A stretch of DNA of 35,501 nucleotides from Bacteroides sp. (GCA_030151885.1 JASLCG010000069.1:1-35501), one strand, 5' to 3'; positions 1-8,589 are shown, counted from the stretch's first letter. Made by a program: numbers and translations. The notes: generated by a model from the letters alone, not told the origin.

Positions 1-16
1 CATACAAAAAGTATGT

Positions 17-54
17 AAAAAAGGGGTTTCAATCATTGATTGAAACCCCTTTTT
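17..54. terminator. Strong bidirectional terminator hairpin
   Basis: A perfect inverted repeat (arms reading AAAAGGGGTTTCAAT and its complement) surrounds a short loop. A-rich and T-rich flanks give a U-tract on both strands. It can end a transcript entering from the left edge on the plus strand and one coming from the structured stretch at 60-220 on the minus strand. Confidence 0.85.
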
Positions 55-99
55 ACTGTTAAGTTCTATTCTATACTATATGGTAGGAAATGTATGTTG

Positions 100-168
100 C
101 CGATAAGCTTAAGGTTAGTAGGCAATAAGCCTCAAGCATATCGCCGACCTACCTAAGGTATGTCGGCA
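100..168. other. Two adjacent hairpins; candidate structured RNA or palindromic element
   Basis: Non-coding DNA between two terminators folds into neighbouring hairpins. Hairpin 1 (101-143) pairs CGATA with TATCG, GCTT with AAGC and AGG with CCT, with single mismatches 106/138 and 111/133. Hairpin 2 (143-167) pairs GCCGAC with GTCGGC and TACC with GGTA around a 3-base loop, with one mismatch. TTGCCGA at 98-104 can also pair with TCGGCAA at 163-169, giving an alternative long-range fold. No open reading frame of note covers it. It could be a small RNA of either strand or a REP-like element; I recognise no known family. Confidence 0.45.
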
Positions 169-222
169 ATGAAAGAGTACTATAGCGTAGTCTTTTTACA
201 TTAGAGGTGGGGCTTGGGCAAT

Positions 223-256
223 AAAAAAGCGTTGATGAGTAACCATCAACGCTTTA
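223..256 (-). terminator. rplS terminator
   Basis: Perfect 12-bp stem AAAGCGTTGATG / CATCAACGCTTT with a 6-base loop, followed on the minus strand by a run of T (the AAAAAA at 223-228). It lies about 22 bases after the rplS stop codon. Confidence 0.88.
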
Positions 257-277
257 ATATTTTTCACTAACTGAATA

Positions 278-628
278 TTAGTTAGTTCTTTTTTCTTTAA
301 TTCTAGCTTTTTTACCAGTAAGACTACGTAGGTAGTAAAGTTTAGCACGACGTACGCTACCAACTTTATTTACTTGGATGCTATCAATAGCTGGAGATTC
401 TAGTGGGAAGATACGCTCTACACCAACAGTTCCAGACATTTTACGAACTGTAAAACGTTTTTTGTCACCATGGCCAGCAACTTTAATTACTACACCACGA
501 TATAACTGAACACGCTCTTTGGTACCTTCGACAATACGGTATGCTACAGTTACTGTATCACCTGCTTTAAAGCTTGGATGCTGCTTACCAGTAGCGAATG
601 CTTCTTCTGCAATTTTAATTAAATTCAT
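278..628 (-). CDS. rplS: 50S ribosomal protein L19
   Basis: The 116-residue product is ribosomal protein L19, a large-subunit protein at the interface with the 30S subunit. Family-typical segments are visible: KAGDTVTVAYRIVEG near the N-terminus, RVQLYRGVVIK, and the C-terminal KVGSVRRAKLYYLRSLTGKKARIKEK. Length matches the family. It stands alone, with its own promoter at 711-742 and a strong terminator at 223-256, so it is a monocistronic unit here, unlike the rpsP-rimM-trmD-rplS arrangement of many other bacteria. The start is the only ATG that gives the normal L19 N-terminus. Confidence 0.97.
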   Translation of the reverse strand: MNLIKIAEEAFATGKQHPSFKAGDTVTVAYRIVEGTKERVQLYRGVVIKVAGHGDKKRFTVRKMSGTVGVERIFPLESPAIDSIQVNKVGSVRRAKLYYLRSLTGKKARIKEKRTN

Positions 629-710
629 TTCTTTTCTTTATTAAAAAATTATCGATAAAACGCAACATATCAAGCAACAGTTCTGTGACAGCGATTGCGT
701 TAAAGCGATG

Positions 711-742
711 CAAAGTAACTAAATATTTTAAATATAGCCAAA
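711..742 (-). promoter_or_regulatory. Bacteroidales-type promoter of rplS
   Basis: Read on the minus strand, TTTG (739-742) is followed after exactly 20 bases by TTACTTTG (711-718). This fits the Bacteroidetes -33 TTTG / -7 TAnnTTTG arrangement except for the first two bases of the -7 box. Transcription would begin near 703, leaving a leader of about 75 bases. Confidence 0.6.
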
Positions 743-792
743 AAAATAGGCGTTAAACTATCTAATATGTAGGCTAAATAAAGGCAAAATCT

Positions 793-800
793 TATCTTTG
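793..800 (+). promoter_or_regulatory. -7 promoter element of the 5'-nucleotidase/NagZ unit
   Basis: TATCTTTG is an exact match to the Bacteroidetes -7 consensus TAnnTTTG. No good TTTG lies 19-21 bases upstream, so the -33 half is weak. It would give a leader of about 115 bases before the start at 921. Confidence 0.5.
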
Positions 801-920
801 TTTTAAGCTAAATAGAATAATTATTAATAACATAATATATAACCTCTAAACAGCTTGTATCTATTTACATATTGTTGTGTAGATAGTTGTAAATTTAAAC
901 TAATAATAAAGAATTATATA

Positions 921-1697
921 ATGAAGATTACTCGTAGTATTTATAAATGGGTAGCGCCTTTAGCTTTGACGCTATCATTAGGATTGAGTTCTTGTAAAAC
1001 AACAAATAATTATCAAGTAACTAGCATTGAAGGCTCTAGAATTAAAATTACGAGTCAATATGACAGAAACCCATCAATGTCTGCGGTAGATCTTTTAGCA
1101 CCTTATAAATTAGGCGTTGATAGTGTTATGAATACTATCTTAGGATATAGTGCACAAACATTAGATAAGTATAGACCAGAAAGCCCTTTGTCGAATCTTG
1201 TTGCAGATGTATTAAGAAATGCAGCTAGTAAAGTTATAGGTAAACCTGCAGATATTGGTCTTATGAATATTGGAGGGATTAGAAATATTTTGCCAGAAGG
1301 GAATATTACCACAGGTACTATCTTTGAAATACTACCATTTGAGAATTCCCTATGTGTCTTAACTATAAAAGGTAAGCATGTTAAAACATTAATGCAAAAT
1401 ATTGCTCTAGTAAAAGGAGAAGGTGTTAGTAACATTAACCTAGTTGTAGAAAATGGTAAAGTTGTTAAAGCGCTAGTAGCAGGGGAAGATATAGAAGATG
1501 AGAAAGATTATACCTTAGCCACTATTGATTATATAGCAGACGGAAATGACGGTATGACAGCATTAGTAGAGGCTCACCAAAGAATATGTCCTGATGGAGC
1601 TACCTTAAGAAGTCTATTTTTAGAGTATGTAGAAAATCAAACCAATCAAGGAGAGATTATTGACGCTGAGATAGAGGGGAGAATTATTATTAAGTAA
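921..1697 (+). CDS. 5'-nucleotidase C-terminal domain lipoprotein
   Basis: The product (258 residues) is an exported lipoprotein. Basic N-terminus, hydrophobic stretch and lipobox LSSC put the lipidated cysteine at residue 25. The reading frame is open upstream to 855, but only the ATG at 921 gives a signal peptide, so I chose it. The body matches the 5'-nucleotidase C-terminal domain that binds the nucleoside part of the substrate: SPLSNLVADVLRNA, IGLMNIGGIRNILPEGNIT, FEILPFENSLCVLTIKG and DYTLATIDYIADGNDG. It lacks the metal-binding phosphoesterase half, which is the next gene 17 bases downstream. The two presumably act together on periplasmic nucleotides; that partnership is inferred from order and domain complementarity. 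Confidence 0.88.
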   Translation: MKITRSIYKWVAPLALTLSLGLSSCKTTNNYQVTSIEGSRIKITSQYDRNPSMSAVDLLAPYKLGVDSVMNTILGYSAQTLDKYRPESPLSNLVADVLRNAASKVIGKPADIGLMNIGGIRNILPEGNITTGTIFEILPFENSLCVLTIKGKHVKTLMQNIALVKGEGVSNINLVVENGKVVKALVAGEDIEDEKDYTLATIDYIADGNDGMTALVEAHQRICPDGATLRSLFLEYVENQTNQGEIIDAEIEGRIIIK

Positions 1698-1714
1698 CTG
1701 TAAATTTAGATATT

Positions 1715-2587
1715 ATGAATATAAAATATAATAACCGACTATTAACAGCTGTGTTGACTGTACTTATAGGGTTAAGCTCAATACAGGCTTATGCACAAGA
1801 GAAGAGAATAGTTATTTACCATACTAACGATACACATAGTAGAATTGAGCCTGTAGATCCACACTCGTCCGATAGAAATGCAGGTATGGGTGGGTATGTT
1901 CGTAGAGCTACTGTGTTGGATAGTTTACGAACTGTAGAGCCAGAACTCTTATTATTTGACTGTGGTGATTTTTCGCAGGGCACTCCGTATTATAATTTTT
2001 ATCAAGGTGAAGTTGAAATCAAATTGATGAATTTAATGAAATACGATGCTGTAACAATAGGTAACCATGAGTTTGATTTTGGCCTAGAAAATATGGCTAG
2101 ATTATTCAAAATGGCAAACTTCCCAATTGTTTGTGCTAATTATGATTTTACAGGTACCGTTGTAGAAGGCTTGGTAAAACCTTATACTATTTTCAATAAG
2201 GATGGTCTGAAAGTAGGGGTTTTTGGTTTAAGTCCTCGTCTGGAAGGCTTGGTACAAGCCTCTAACTGTATTGGTGTTGAGTATTTAGATCCTATATCTG
2301 TTGCTGATGAAGTAGCTGCAAAATTAAAATTCGAAGAGAAATGTGATCTTGTAATTTGTATTTCTCATTTAGGTTTAAGACCTTCACCTTTAAATAGAGC
2401 TAGTGACCAGGTATTAGTAAAAGAAACTGCTAATATTGATGTTGTACTTGGAGGGCACTCACATACTTTTATGGAAGAACCTGAATTTGTAAATAATAGA
2501 GAGGGAGTGGCTGTTCCGATTTCTCAGATGGGAAAAAATGGTGTGTTTTTAGGTAAATTATCTGTATTACTAAATCCTAAAAAGTAA
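1715..2587 (+). CDS. Secreted metallophosphatase, 5'-nucleotidase N-terminal domain
   Basis: This 290-residue protein has a signal peptide (cleavage probably near AYAQ, residue 28) and then the calcineurin-like dimetal phosphoesterase domain. Visible metal-binding motifs in order are HTNDTHSR (residues 36-43), GDFSQGTPYYN, the GNHEFD box, SHLG and GGHSHT. In UshA-type 5'-nucleotidases this domain is fused to the substrate-binding C-terminal domain; here the protein stops after the phosphoesterase fold. Metal ligands appear complete, so it should be catalytically competent. Likely periplasmic and co-expressed with its neighbours. Which nucleotide or sugar phosphate it prefers cannot be read from the sequence. 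Confidence 0.9.
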   Translation: MNIKYNNRLLTAVLTVLIGLSSIQAYAQEKRIVIYHTNDTHSRIEPVDPHSSDRNAGMGGYVRRATVLDSLRTVEPELLLFDCGDFSQGTPYYNFYQGEVEIKLMNLMKYDAVTIGNHEFDFGLENMARLFKMANFPIVCANYDFTGTVVEGLVKPYTIFNKDGLKVGVFGLSPRLEGLVQASNCIGVEYLDPISVADEVAAKLKFEEKCDLVICISHLGLRPSPLNRASDQVLVKETANIDVVLGGHSHTFMEEPEFVNNREGVAVPISQMGKNGVFLGKLSVLLNPKK

Positions 2588-2614
2588 AGATTAAAATTAA
2601 GTTAGGGCTTTTTT

Positions 2615-5599
2615 ATGTTAAGGAAAATACTATTTGTAACTGTACTTATACTGGTAAGTATGGTTACAGTAAAGGCTCAAATTGAGCCTTCTTTTTTAAT
2701 TGCTCCTCAAGAGGAGTTAGTGAAGCGTGAAGCTTGGGTTGATTCTGTATATAATTCGTTGACACTAGAAGAACGAATAGGACAAATGTTTATATATACA
2801 TTTGCCCCTTATAATAATAAGCAGAATATAGAGCATCTTAAAAGTATTATAGCAGATTATAAAATAGGAGGTGTTCTATTTTCGGGAGGGGAAGTGGCAG
2901 AACAAGTAAAGCTTACCAACCTTGCTCAAGAGTTGAGTAATGTGCCACTAATGGTAACTTTTGATGGAGAGTGGGGACTTTCTATGCGTTTAAAAAACAC
3001 TCCAAAGTTTCCTCGAAATATGGTTCTCGGATCTATTACAGACGAAGCTCTTATTTATGGTTATGGAAAGGAAATGGGTAGGCAGTGTATAGAAATGGGT
3101 GTACATGTTAACTTTGCTCCTGTTGCTGATGTTAATATAAACCCCTATAACCCAGTAATTAATACGCGCTCTTTTGGAGAATCTCCTTATAATGTAGCAG
3201 AGAAAGTTATTGCATACTCTAAGGGCTTAGAGAGCCAAAACATTCTTTCAGTAGCAAAACATTTTCCTGGGCACGGAGATACGAATGTAGATTCTCATAA
3301 GTCGCTGCCAACTCTTAAGTTTGATAAGAATAGATTAGATAGCATTGAGTTGTATCCATTTAGAGCATTGACAGAGGCTAGATTAGGGGGTGTGATGGTA
3401 GGGCATTTGCATATACCAGCTTTAGATAATCGTAGCAATATGCCATCGTCTTTATCAAAACCGATAGTTGATGGAGTTCTTAAGGACTCAATAGGCTTTG
3501 GTGGGTTAGTTTTTACAGATGCTTTAGAAATGAAAGGTGTCTCTTCAAATTCGGACTTATGCCTAAAAGCTATTTTGGCTGGGAATGATATGCTTTTAGT
3601 ACCTCGTAGAATGCAAAAAGAGATGCAGTCAATTTTAGATGCTGTAGATTCAGGTGAGTTATCTATGGAGTTAATAGAAAAACGTTGTAAGAAAATTTTA
3701 ACTTACAAGTATGCTATGCAGTTAACAAAGACTCCAAAAATAAAGCTTTCAGGCTTGATGCAAAGAATAAATACACCAGAAGCTTCTATGCTGATAAAAG
3801 AACTAGAAGAAGCTGCTGTTACATTAATTAAAAATGAATCTGGATTCACACCGATAACGGATTCTTTTAAAAATATTGCATGTCTTTATACAGGTGATGA
3901 GTCTGATTATAAGCTTTTTCTAGACGGTATTAAAGATAATTACAATGTGACAACTTTTCATATTCCAGAAAATTACTCTGTTGCTAAACGTGAGCTTATT
4001 AATAAAGAGTTACCAAAGTATGACAGGGTGTTTGTTTTAATAAATAGTGGTAGGTCTAATAGGTTAAATACGTTTATGGGTGGTTTTGATTTTACTAAAC
4101 CTGTAGGCTATTTTATATTGATGAGTGGAGATAAACTATATGGATTAGAGGAAGCTTTATCAACTTCAGACTTTGCAATATTAGGTCACTCCACTTCAGA
4201 TGCAGTACAACAGAAAGTTTTAGATGTTATATATGGGAGGAAAAATGCTACTGGAAAACTAGCTGTTTCAATAGGAAGAAAATTTCCTGCTGGAATGAAA
4301 AAAAGTCAATTTCAAATAAAAAAAAAGCCTATACTGGCCCAAGAACTAGGACTTAATCAAGTTTTTTTAGATAAAATAGATACAATAGCGCTTGATGCAA
4401 TTGATAAAAAAGCTTTTCCTGGCTGCCAAGTTACTATATTGAAAGGTGGATTTCCTGTTTATAATAAGGCTTTTGGAACTTTTACAGGTACAGGCTCTAA
4501 GCACGTATCAGTAACAGATCTCTATGATATTGCCTCTTTGTCTAAAACAACAGGAACGCTTTTAGCTGTAATGAAACTATATGACAAGGGGCTTATTAAT
4601 CTTACAGATTATGCTTCTAACTATCTTCCTATGTTGAAAAATACAGATAAATCTACAATTACCATCGAAGAATTATTATTTCATGAATCTGGGATGGGAG
4701 CTGGCTTATCTGTATATAATACAATAATTGACTCGAAAAGTTATAGTGGAACATTGTTTAGAGCATATAAGGATGTAAAACATCCTATTCAGCTGGGTAG
4801 GAGAACTTGGGCTAATCCTAATTTTAAATTTCTGGCTAATTTAACATCTAAGGAGTTTAGTGATACATATTCTATACAAGTGGCAAGTAAGTTGTGGTTT
4901 AATAAAAGTATCTCCGACTCAATAATTTCGACTATTGTAGAGAAACCTTTGCTATCTAAAAAATACAGGTATAGTTGTTTAGGCTTTATTCTGTTAAAGC
5001 AAATTGTAGAAGAGGTTTCAGGAGAGTCTTTAGATGTTTTTTTAGATAAGAATTTTTATAAACCTATGGGGTTAGCCGATATTTGCTATAACCCTTTACA
5101 ACGAATTGAAAAGGATAGAGTAGTTCCTTCAACTAATGATAAGTTCTTTCGTAAAGAGGTATTACAAGGATTTGTTCATGATGAACTAGCAGCTTTACAA
5201 GGTGGTGTGTCCGGAAATGCTGGTCAATTTGCCAGTGCTGATGCAGTAGCTAGTATATATCAGCTTTTTTTAGATAAAGGTTTTTATAAAGGACAGCGTT
5301 TATTAAGTGAAAGTACTTGCGAGTTATTTACTACAAAGGTATCTAAAATAAGTAGACGTGGGCTGGGCTTTGATAAGCCAAATCCTGATCCTAATGGTTC
5401 TTCTGCTTGTTTGTCAACAGTTCCTATTGAAACATATGGACACACAGGGTTTACAGGTAGCTGTGCTTGGGCAGATCCTGTAAATGATTTGGTTTTTGTA
5501 TTGGTATGTAATAGAACGTACCCATCTCAGTGGCCCAATAATTTAGCTAAATATGAAATTAGAGATAGAATGCAACAAGCATTGTATGATGCTTTATAA
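2615..5599 (+). CDS. Secreted NagZ-type glycosidase fused to a beta-lactamase-like serine hydrolase
   Basis: A 994-residue exported protein (signal peptide to about VKAQ, residue 22) with two enzymes. Residues 35-370 are a GH3 beta-N-acetylhexosaminidase of NagZ type, with the loop KHFPGHGDTNVDSHKSLP (215-232) carrying the Asp-His pair typical of NagZ, and FTDALEMKGV with the likely nucleophile Asp. Residues 385-560 form the second GH3 alpha/beta domain. Residues 575-994 are a serine beta-lactamase/esterase domain: nucleophile motif SLSK (641-644), YSC (786-788) where YxN or YxD is usual, and HTG (943-945). The architecture is recurrent in Bacteroidetes and suggests release or trimming of muropeptides in the periplasm. 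The substrate of the second half is unknown. It ends at a convergent terminator. Confidence 0.92.
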   Translation: MLRKILFVTVLILVSMVTVKAQIEPSFLIAPQEELVKREAWVDSVYNSLTLEERIGQMFIYTFAPYNNKQNIEHLKSIIADYKIGGVLFSGGEVAEQVKLTNLAQELSNVPLMVTFDGEWGLSMRLKNTPKFPRNMVLGSITDEALIYGYGKEMGRQCIEMGVHVNFAPVADVNINPYNPVINTRSFGESPYNVAEKVIAYSKGLESQNILSVAKHFPGHGDTNVDSHKSLPTLKFDKNRLDSIELYPFRALTEARLGGVMVGHLHIPALDNRSNMPSSLSKPIVDGVLKDSIGFGGLVFTDALEMKGVSSNSDLCLKAILAGNDMLLVPRRMQKEMQSILDAVDSGELSMELIEKRCKKILTYKYAMQLTKTPKIKLSGLMQRINTPEASMLIKELEEAAVTLIKNESGFTPITDSFKNIACLYTGDESDYKLFLDGIKDNYNVTTFHIPENYSVAKRELINKELPKYDRVFVLINSGRSNRLNTFMGGFDFTKPVGYFILMSGDKLYGLEEALSTSDFAILGHSTSDAVQQKVLDVIYGRKNATGKLAVSIGRKFPAGMKKSQFQIKKKPILAQELGLNQVFLDKIDTIALDAIDKKAFPGCQVTILKGGFPVYNKAFGTFTGTGSKHVSVTDLYDIASLSKTTGTLLAVMKLYDKGLINLTDYASNYLPMLKNTDKSTITIEELLFHESGMGAGLSVYNTIIDSKSYSGTLFRAYKDVKHPIQLGRRTWANPNFKFLANLTSKEFSDTYSIQVASKLWFNKSISDSIISTIVEKPLLSKKYRYSCLGFILLKQIVEEVSGESLDVFLDKNFYKPMGLADICYNPLQRIEKDRVVPSTNDKFFRKEVLQGFVHDELAALQGGVSGNAGQFASADAVASIYQLFLDKGFYKGQRLLSESTCELFTTKVSKISRRGLGFDKPNPDPNGSSACLSTVPIETYGHTGFTGSCAWADPVNDLVFVLVCNRTYPSQWPNNLAKYEIRDRMQQALYDAL

Positions 5600-5600
5600 A

Positions 5601-5639
5601 AAATAATAGCAAGTCTGTTTTTTAGACTTGCTATTATTT
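5601..5639. terminator. Convergent terminator
   Basis: A 16-bp perfect stem (AAATAATAGCAAGTCT and its complement) with a short T-rich loop lies between the convergent NagZ-fusion and marR genes. A/T flanks provide a U-tract in both directions. Confidence 0.85.
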
Positions 5640-5641
5640 AG

Positions 5642-5995
5642 TTAATTAAAAATGGGCTGTATCAACTTCGGTATTGTAAGTTGCTCTGTTTTTAAGCGTT
5701 TTAATATTTTTTTACCATCCGAGGTTAGGTTGAAGTACATCATACGCTTGTCTTCTTGTCCTAGTATTCTTTTAATTAATCCTTTATCTTCTGTTGTTCC
5801 TATTACTTTAGAAGTTTGTGAAGTAGACATTTCTGTCCTTTCAGCTAGAGCTTTTGAAGACATCATAAACTGTGCTTCATTTAAGGAACATAAGATTAGA
5901 GCTTCGTTAAGAGAGATACCATAGCAAGATTCAAAGTCTGTTTCAAAAGCATGTATTGCTTTATAAAGATCTCGCATGATGCATATTGTTTCCAT
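5642..5995 (-). CDS. MarR-family transcriptional regulator
   Basis: A 117-residue winged-helix protein of MarR type: the SSKALAERTEMSTSQTSKVIGTTEDKGLIKR segment is the recognition helix region and the following LGQEDKRMMYFNLTSDGKKIL is the wing. The frame is open further upstream, but the start METICIMRDL at 5995 lies 16 bases after the stop of the sulfur flavoprotein, whereas earlier starts would overlap it and add a non-family N-terminus. It is the second gene of that operon and probably controls it. Cysteines at residues 5, 24 and in LILCSL could serve as a thiol switch, as in OhrR-like MarR proteins; this is inference. Confidence 0.85.
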   Translation of the reverse strand: METICIMRDLYKAIHAFETDFESCYGISLNEALILCSLNEAQFMMSSKALAERTEMSTSQTSKVIGTTEDKGLIKRILGQEDKRMMYFNLTSDGKKILKRLKTEQLTIPKLIQPIFN

Positions 5996-6011
5996 TTTAT
6001 ATATTTCTTTT

Positions 6012-8459
6012 TTAGATGAATAAGTTTCCATTTGCTTGGTCTGCACGTTCCATATAGGTTGCAACTCCACCAATAGTAACTTCTGGTAATAGTTCTTCTT
6101 TATCTACTCCCATAACATCCATAGACATTTGACATGCAATAAACTCTACATTATTAAATAATGCTTGTCTACGTAAAGATTCTAAAGAATCTATATTTTT
6201 AGACTTCATAATGTGTCTCATCATTTTACTTCCCATTCCGCCCATGTTCATTTGAGATAGTTTTAGTTTTTTAGAGTGGCTTGGTAACATGAAGCTGAAC
6301 ATCTTTCCTAGGAAATCTTTTTTCACTTTTGGCTTATGTTGTTTCTTAATAACATTTAGTCCCCAGAAAGTAAAGAATATAGTAACCTTTTGTCCTGTTG
6401 CTGCTGCACCATTAGCTAATATAAATGTTGCAAGGGCTTTATCTAGGTCGTCACTAAACATGATAAAGGTTTTACCTTTAGGGCTAGCTGTATTTGTTCC
6501 TACAGGTAACTTACTTGTATCTTCTTTAATAATATTTACTGTATATTTTCCTTTACTACTTTCTGTGTTGACAAACTTATGACCAGTAGATCCACACCAT
6601 GCTTCTGCATCTCTAGGGAATGCAGCATCGGTAGAGGTTATCTCAACTTGATTGCCAGCTTCAAGTTCATCAATAGCATTTTTAAGTCTCATTATAGGCC
6701 CTGGGCATTGTAAGCCACAAGCATCTATCTTAACTGTTTTTATAGGGGTTGACACCGTATTTTCTTTATTTAGTTTGTTATTGGATAGTATTTGATTATG
6801 ATTTCTCTTTATTGGAGCAGTTGAAGCGTAGAACATTTTCATTCCACCATTCATATTGTATATATTAGTGAAGCCATGCCCTTCAAGTACACGATATGCT
6901 AAATATCCTCTAAGCCCTACAGAGCAAAGTAAGACAACCTTTTTATCTTTAGGAATCTCATTTAAATGCTCTCTAATGTTATTTAATGGTATGTTAACGG
7001 TGTTGGGCAAATGTCCTGTTTTGTACTCATCTTCTGTTCGAATATCTATTAGGGCATATTTTTCTGGAGTGGCTTTTGCTAGTTCTCTCCAATCTACAAC
7101 TTTAACGCCGTCGTCGATAATATTTTGTGCTGTATATCCAGCAATTGCAATTGGGTCTTTAGCTGATGAAAAAGGAGGCGCATATGCATGTTCAATCTCC
7201 ATTAAGTCGTATATACTACCGTTGTGTTTGATGATTAGTGCTAACTGGTCAATACGCTTGTCAACCCCATCATATCCCACAATTTGTCCACCATATAGTT
7301 TTCCTGTTTTAGGGCAGAATGTAATTTTTATTGTTAAAGGGAGTGCATCTGGATAGTAACCAGCATGAGAAGTTCCATGTATTACTACAGACCTGTATTC
7401 TATATTTTCAGCTTGAAGGCGTTTTGCAGGAAGTCCTGTTGAGGCTACAGTCATATCAAAAACTTTTGCAATTGATGTACCTATTGAGCCTTCATATTCT
7501 TTATTATCACCTAGTATATTATCAGCAACTATTCTCCCTTGTCTATTGGCAGGTCCTGCTAAGTAGTTAAGCCATGGTTTTTTCGTGATTGGGTGTGGAA
7601 ACTCTATTGCATCTCCAATAGCGAATATATTAGGATGAGATGTTTTTAGATTCTTATCAACAGATATCCCTCCAGCTTCTCCAATTGTTAGTCCTGCTTC
7701 TTTGGCAAGTGCTGTATTTGGTCTTACGCCAATAGACAAAATAACTAATTGTGCTTCTATTTTTTCTCCACTAGCTAGATTTACGGATAATGTATTCTCT
7801 TTTATCGGGGTAAAAGATTGTACGGCCTCACCTAAGTAGAGGTTTATCTTTTTATCCTGAAGGTGTTCATGAACTAAAGAAGCCATTGAAAAATCAATCG
7901 GATTCATAACTTGTTTGGCCATCTCTACAATGGAAACATTGATTCCTTTAGCATGAATGTTTTCTGCCATTTCTAAACCAATAAAACCAGCTCCAACTAC
8001 AACTGCACTTTTGATGTTATTGTCTTCTATGTATTGTTTTATTTGGTCGGTATCATTTACATTTCGTAGGGTAAAAATACCAGGGCTATTGATTCCTTCT
8101 AGTGGAGGACGTACAGGGTTTGCACCTGTAGATATTAAAAGTTTATCATAACTTTCCTCATAAACATCTCCATTAGCTTTTTTAATGGTTAATTTATTAA
8201 GATCTTTATCTATACTAATAACTTCATTTTGTACGCGTACATCTACGTTAAAGCGCTCTCCAAATTTTTGAGGAGTCTGTACAAACAGTCGTTCACGATC
8301 TGTTATTACATCTCCAATGTAGTATGGTAAACCACAATTCGCGTATGAAATATATTCTCCTTTTTCTAAAAGAATGATTTCAACGTCTTCATTTTTACGT
8401 CTAATTCTAGCTGCAGTAGTAGCTCCTCCTGCAACACCTCCGATGATAATTACTTTCAT
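6012..8459 (-). CDS. CoA-disulfide reductase/rhodanese/TusA/DsrE four-domain fusion
   Basis: An 815-residue cytoplasmic multidomain protein. Residues 1-445: FAD/NAD(P)-dependent CoA-disulfide reductase or NADH oxidase family, with GGVAGGATTAARIRR at the FAD site, redox Cys42 in YANCGLPYYIG, a second Rossmann motif VVGAGFIGLEMAE and FAIGDAIE. Residues 460-555: rhodanese with active Cys512 in LLCSVGLRG. Residues 575-645: TusA/SirA domain with the CPGP motif (Cys585). Residues 665-815: DsrE/DsrF-like domain with Cys776 in FIACQMSMDVMG. All four catalytic or carrier cysteines are present, so the chain could pass sulfane sulfur between domains while the flavin reduces the disulfide or persulfide. 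It leads an operon with marR and is divergent from lactate permease. Confidence 0.93.
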   Translation of the reverse strand: MKVIIIGGVAGGATTAARIRRKNEDVEIILLEKGEYISYANCGLPYYIGDVITDRERLFVQTPQKFGERFNVDVRVQNEVISIDKDLNKLTIKKANGDVYEESYDKLLISTGANPVRPPLEGINSPGIFTLRNVNDTDQIKQYIEDNNIKSAVVVGAGFIGLEMAENIHAKGINVSIVEMAKQVMNPIDFSMASLVHEHLQDKKINLYLGEAVQSFTPIKENTLSVNLASGEKIEAQLVILSIGVRPNTALAKEAGLTIGEAGGISVDKNLKTSHPNIFAIGDAIEFPHPITKKPWLNYLAGPANRQGRIVADNILGDNKEYEGSIGTSIAKVFDMTVASTGLPAKRLQAENIEYRSVVIHGTSHAGYYPDALPLTIKITFCPKTGKLYGGQIVGYDGVDKRIDQLALIIKHNGSIYDLMEIEHAYAPPFSSAKDPIAIAGYTAQNIIDDGVKVVDWRELAKATPEKYALIDIRTEDEYKTGHLPNTVNIPLNNIREHLNEIPKDKKVVLLCSVGLRGYLAYRVLEGHGFTNIYNMNGGMKMFYASTAPIKRNHNQILSNNKLNKENTVSTPIKTVKIDACGLQCPGPIMRLKNAIDELEAGNQVEITSTDAAFPRDAEAWCGSTGHKFVNTESSKGKYTVNIIKEDTSKLPVGTNTASPKGKTFIMFSDDLDKALATFILANGAAATGQKVTIFFTFWGLNVIKKQHKPKVKKDFLGKMFSFMLPSHSKKLKLSQMNMGGMGSKMMRHIMKSKNIDSLESLRRQALFNNVEFIACQMSMDVMGVDKEELLPEVTIGGVATYMERADQANGNLFI

Positions 8460-8562
8460 TATTTATTACGTGTGAATTGTTTCCTTTGGAAATAACATTT
8501 AACAAGAACTATTTGTTCATAGATTATAAGAAATAAATAAAAAAATATGTCAGTGTAATTGA

Positions 8563-8589
8563 ATATTTGTATATTGGACATTACAATAT
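8563..8589. promoter_or_regulatory. Inverted repeat in the divergent promoter region
   Basis: ATATTTGTA (8563-8571) and TACAATAT (8582-8589) form an imperfect inverted repeat in the 246-base region between the divergent sulfur flavoprotein and lactate permease genes. It could be an operator, for example for the adjacent MarR protein. Evidence is only position and symmetry. Confidence 0.25.

Noticed and set aside
60..220. Possible degenerate tRNA or riboswitch
   Set aside because: No cloverleaf and no conserved riboswitch core could be made; left as an unassigned structured element.
855..920. Upstream extension of the nucleotidase lipoprotein frame
   Set aside because: The extra 22 residues would block the lipoprotein signal peptide, which begins cleanly at ATG 921.
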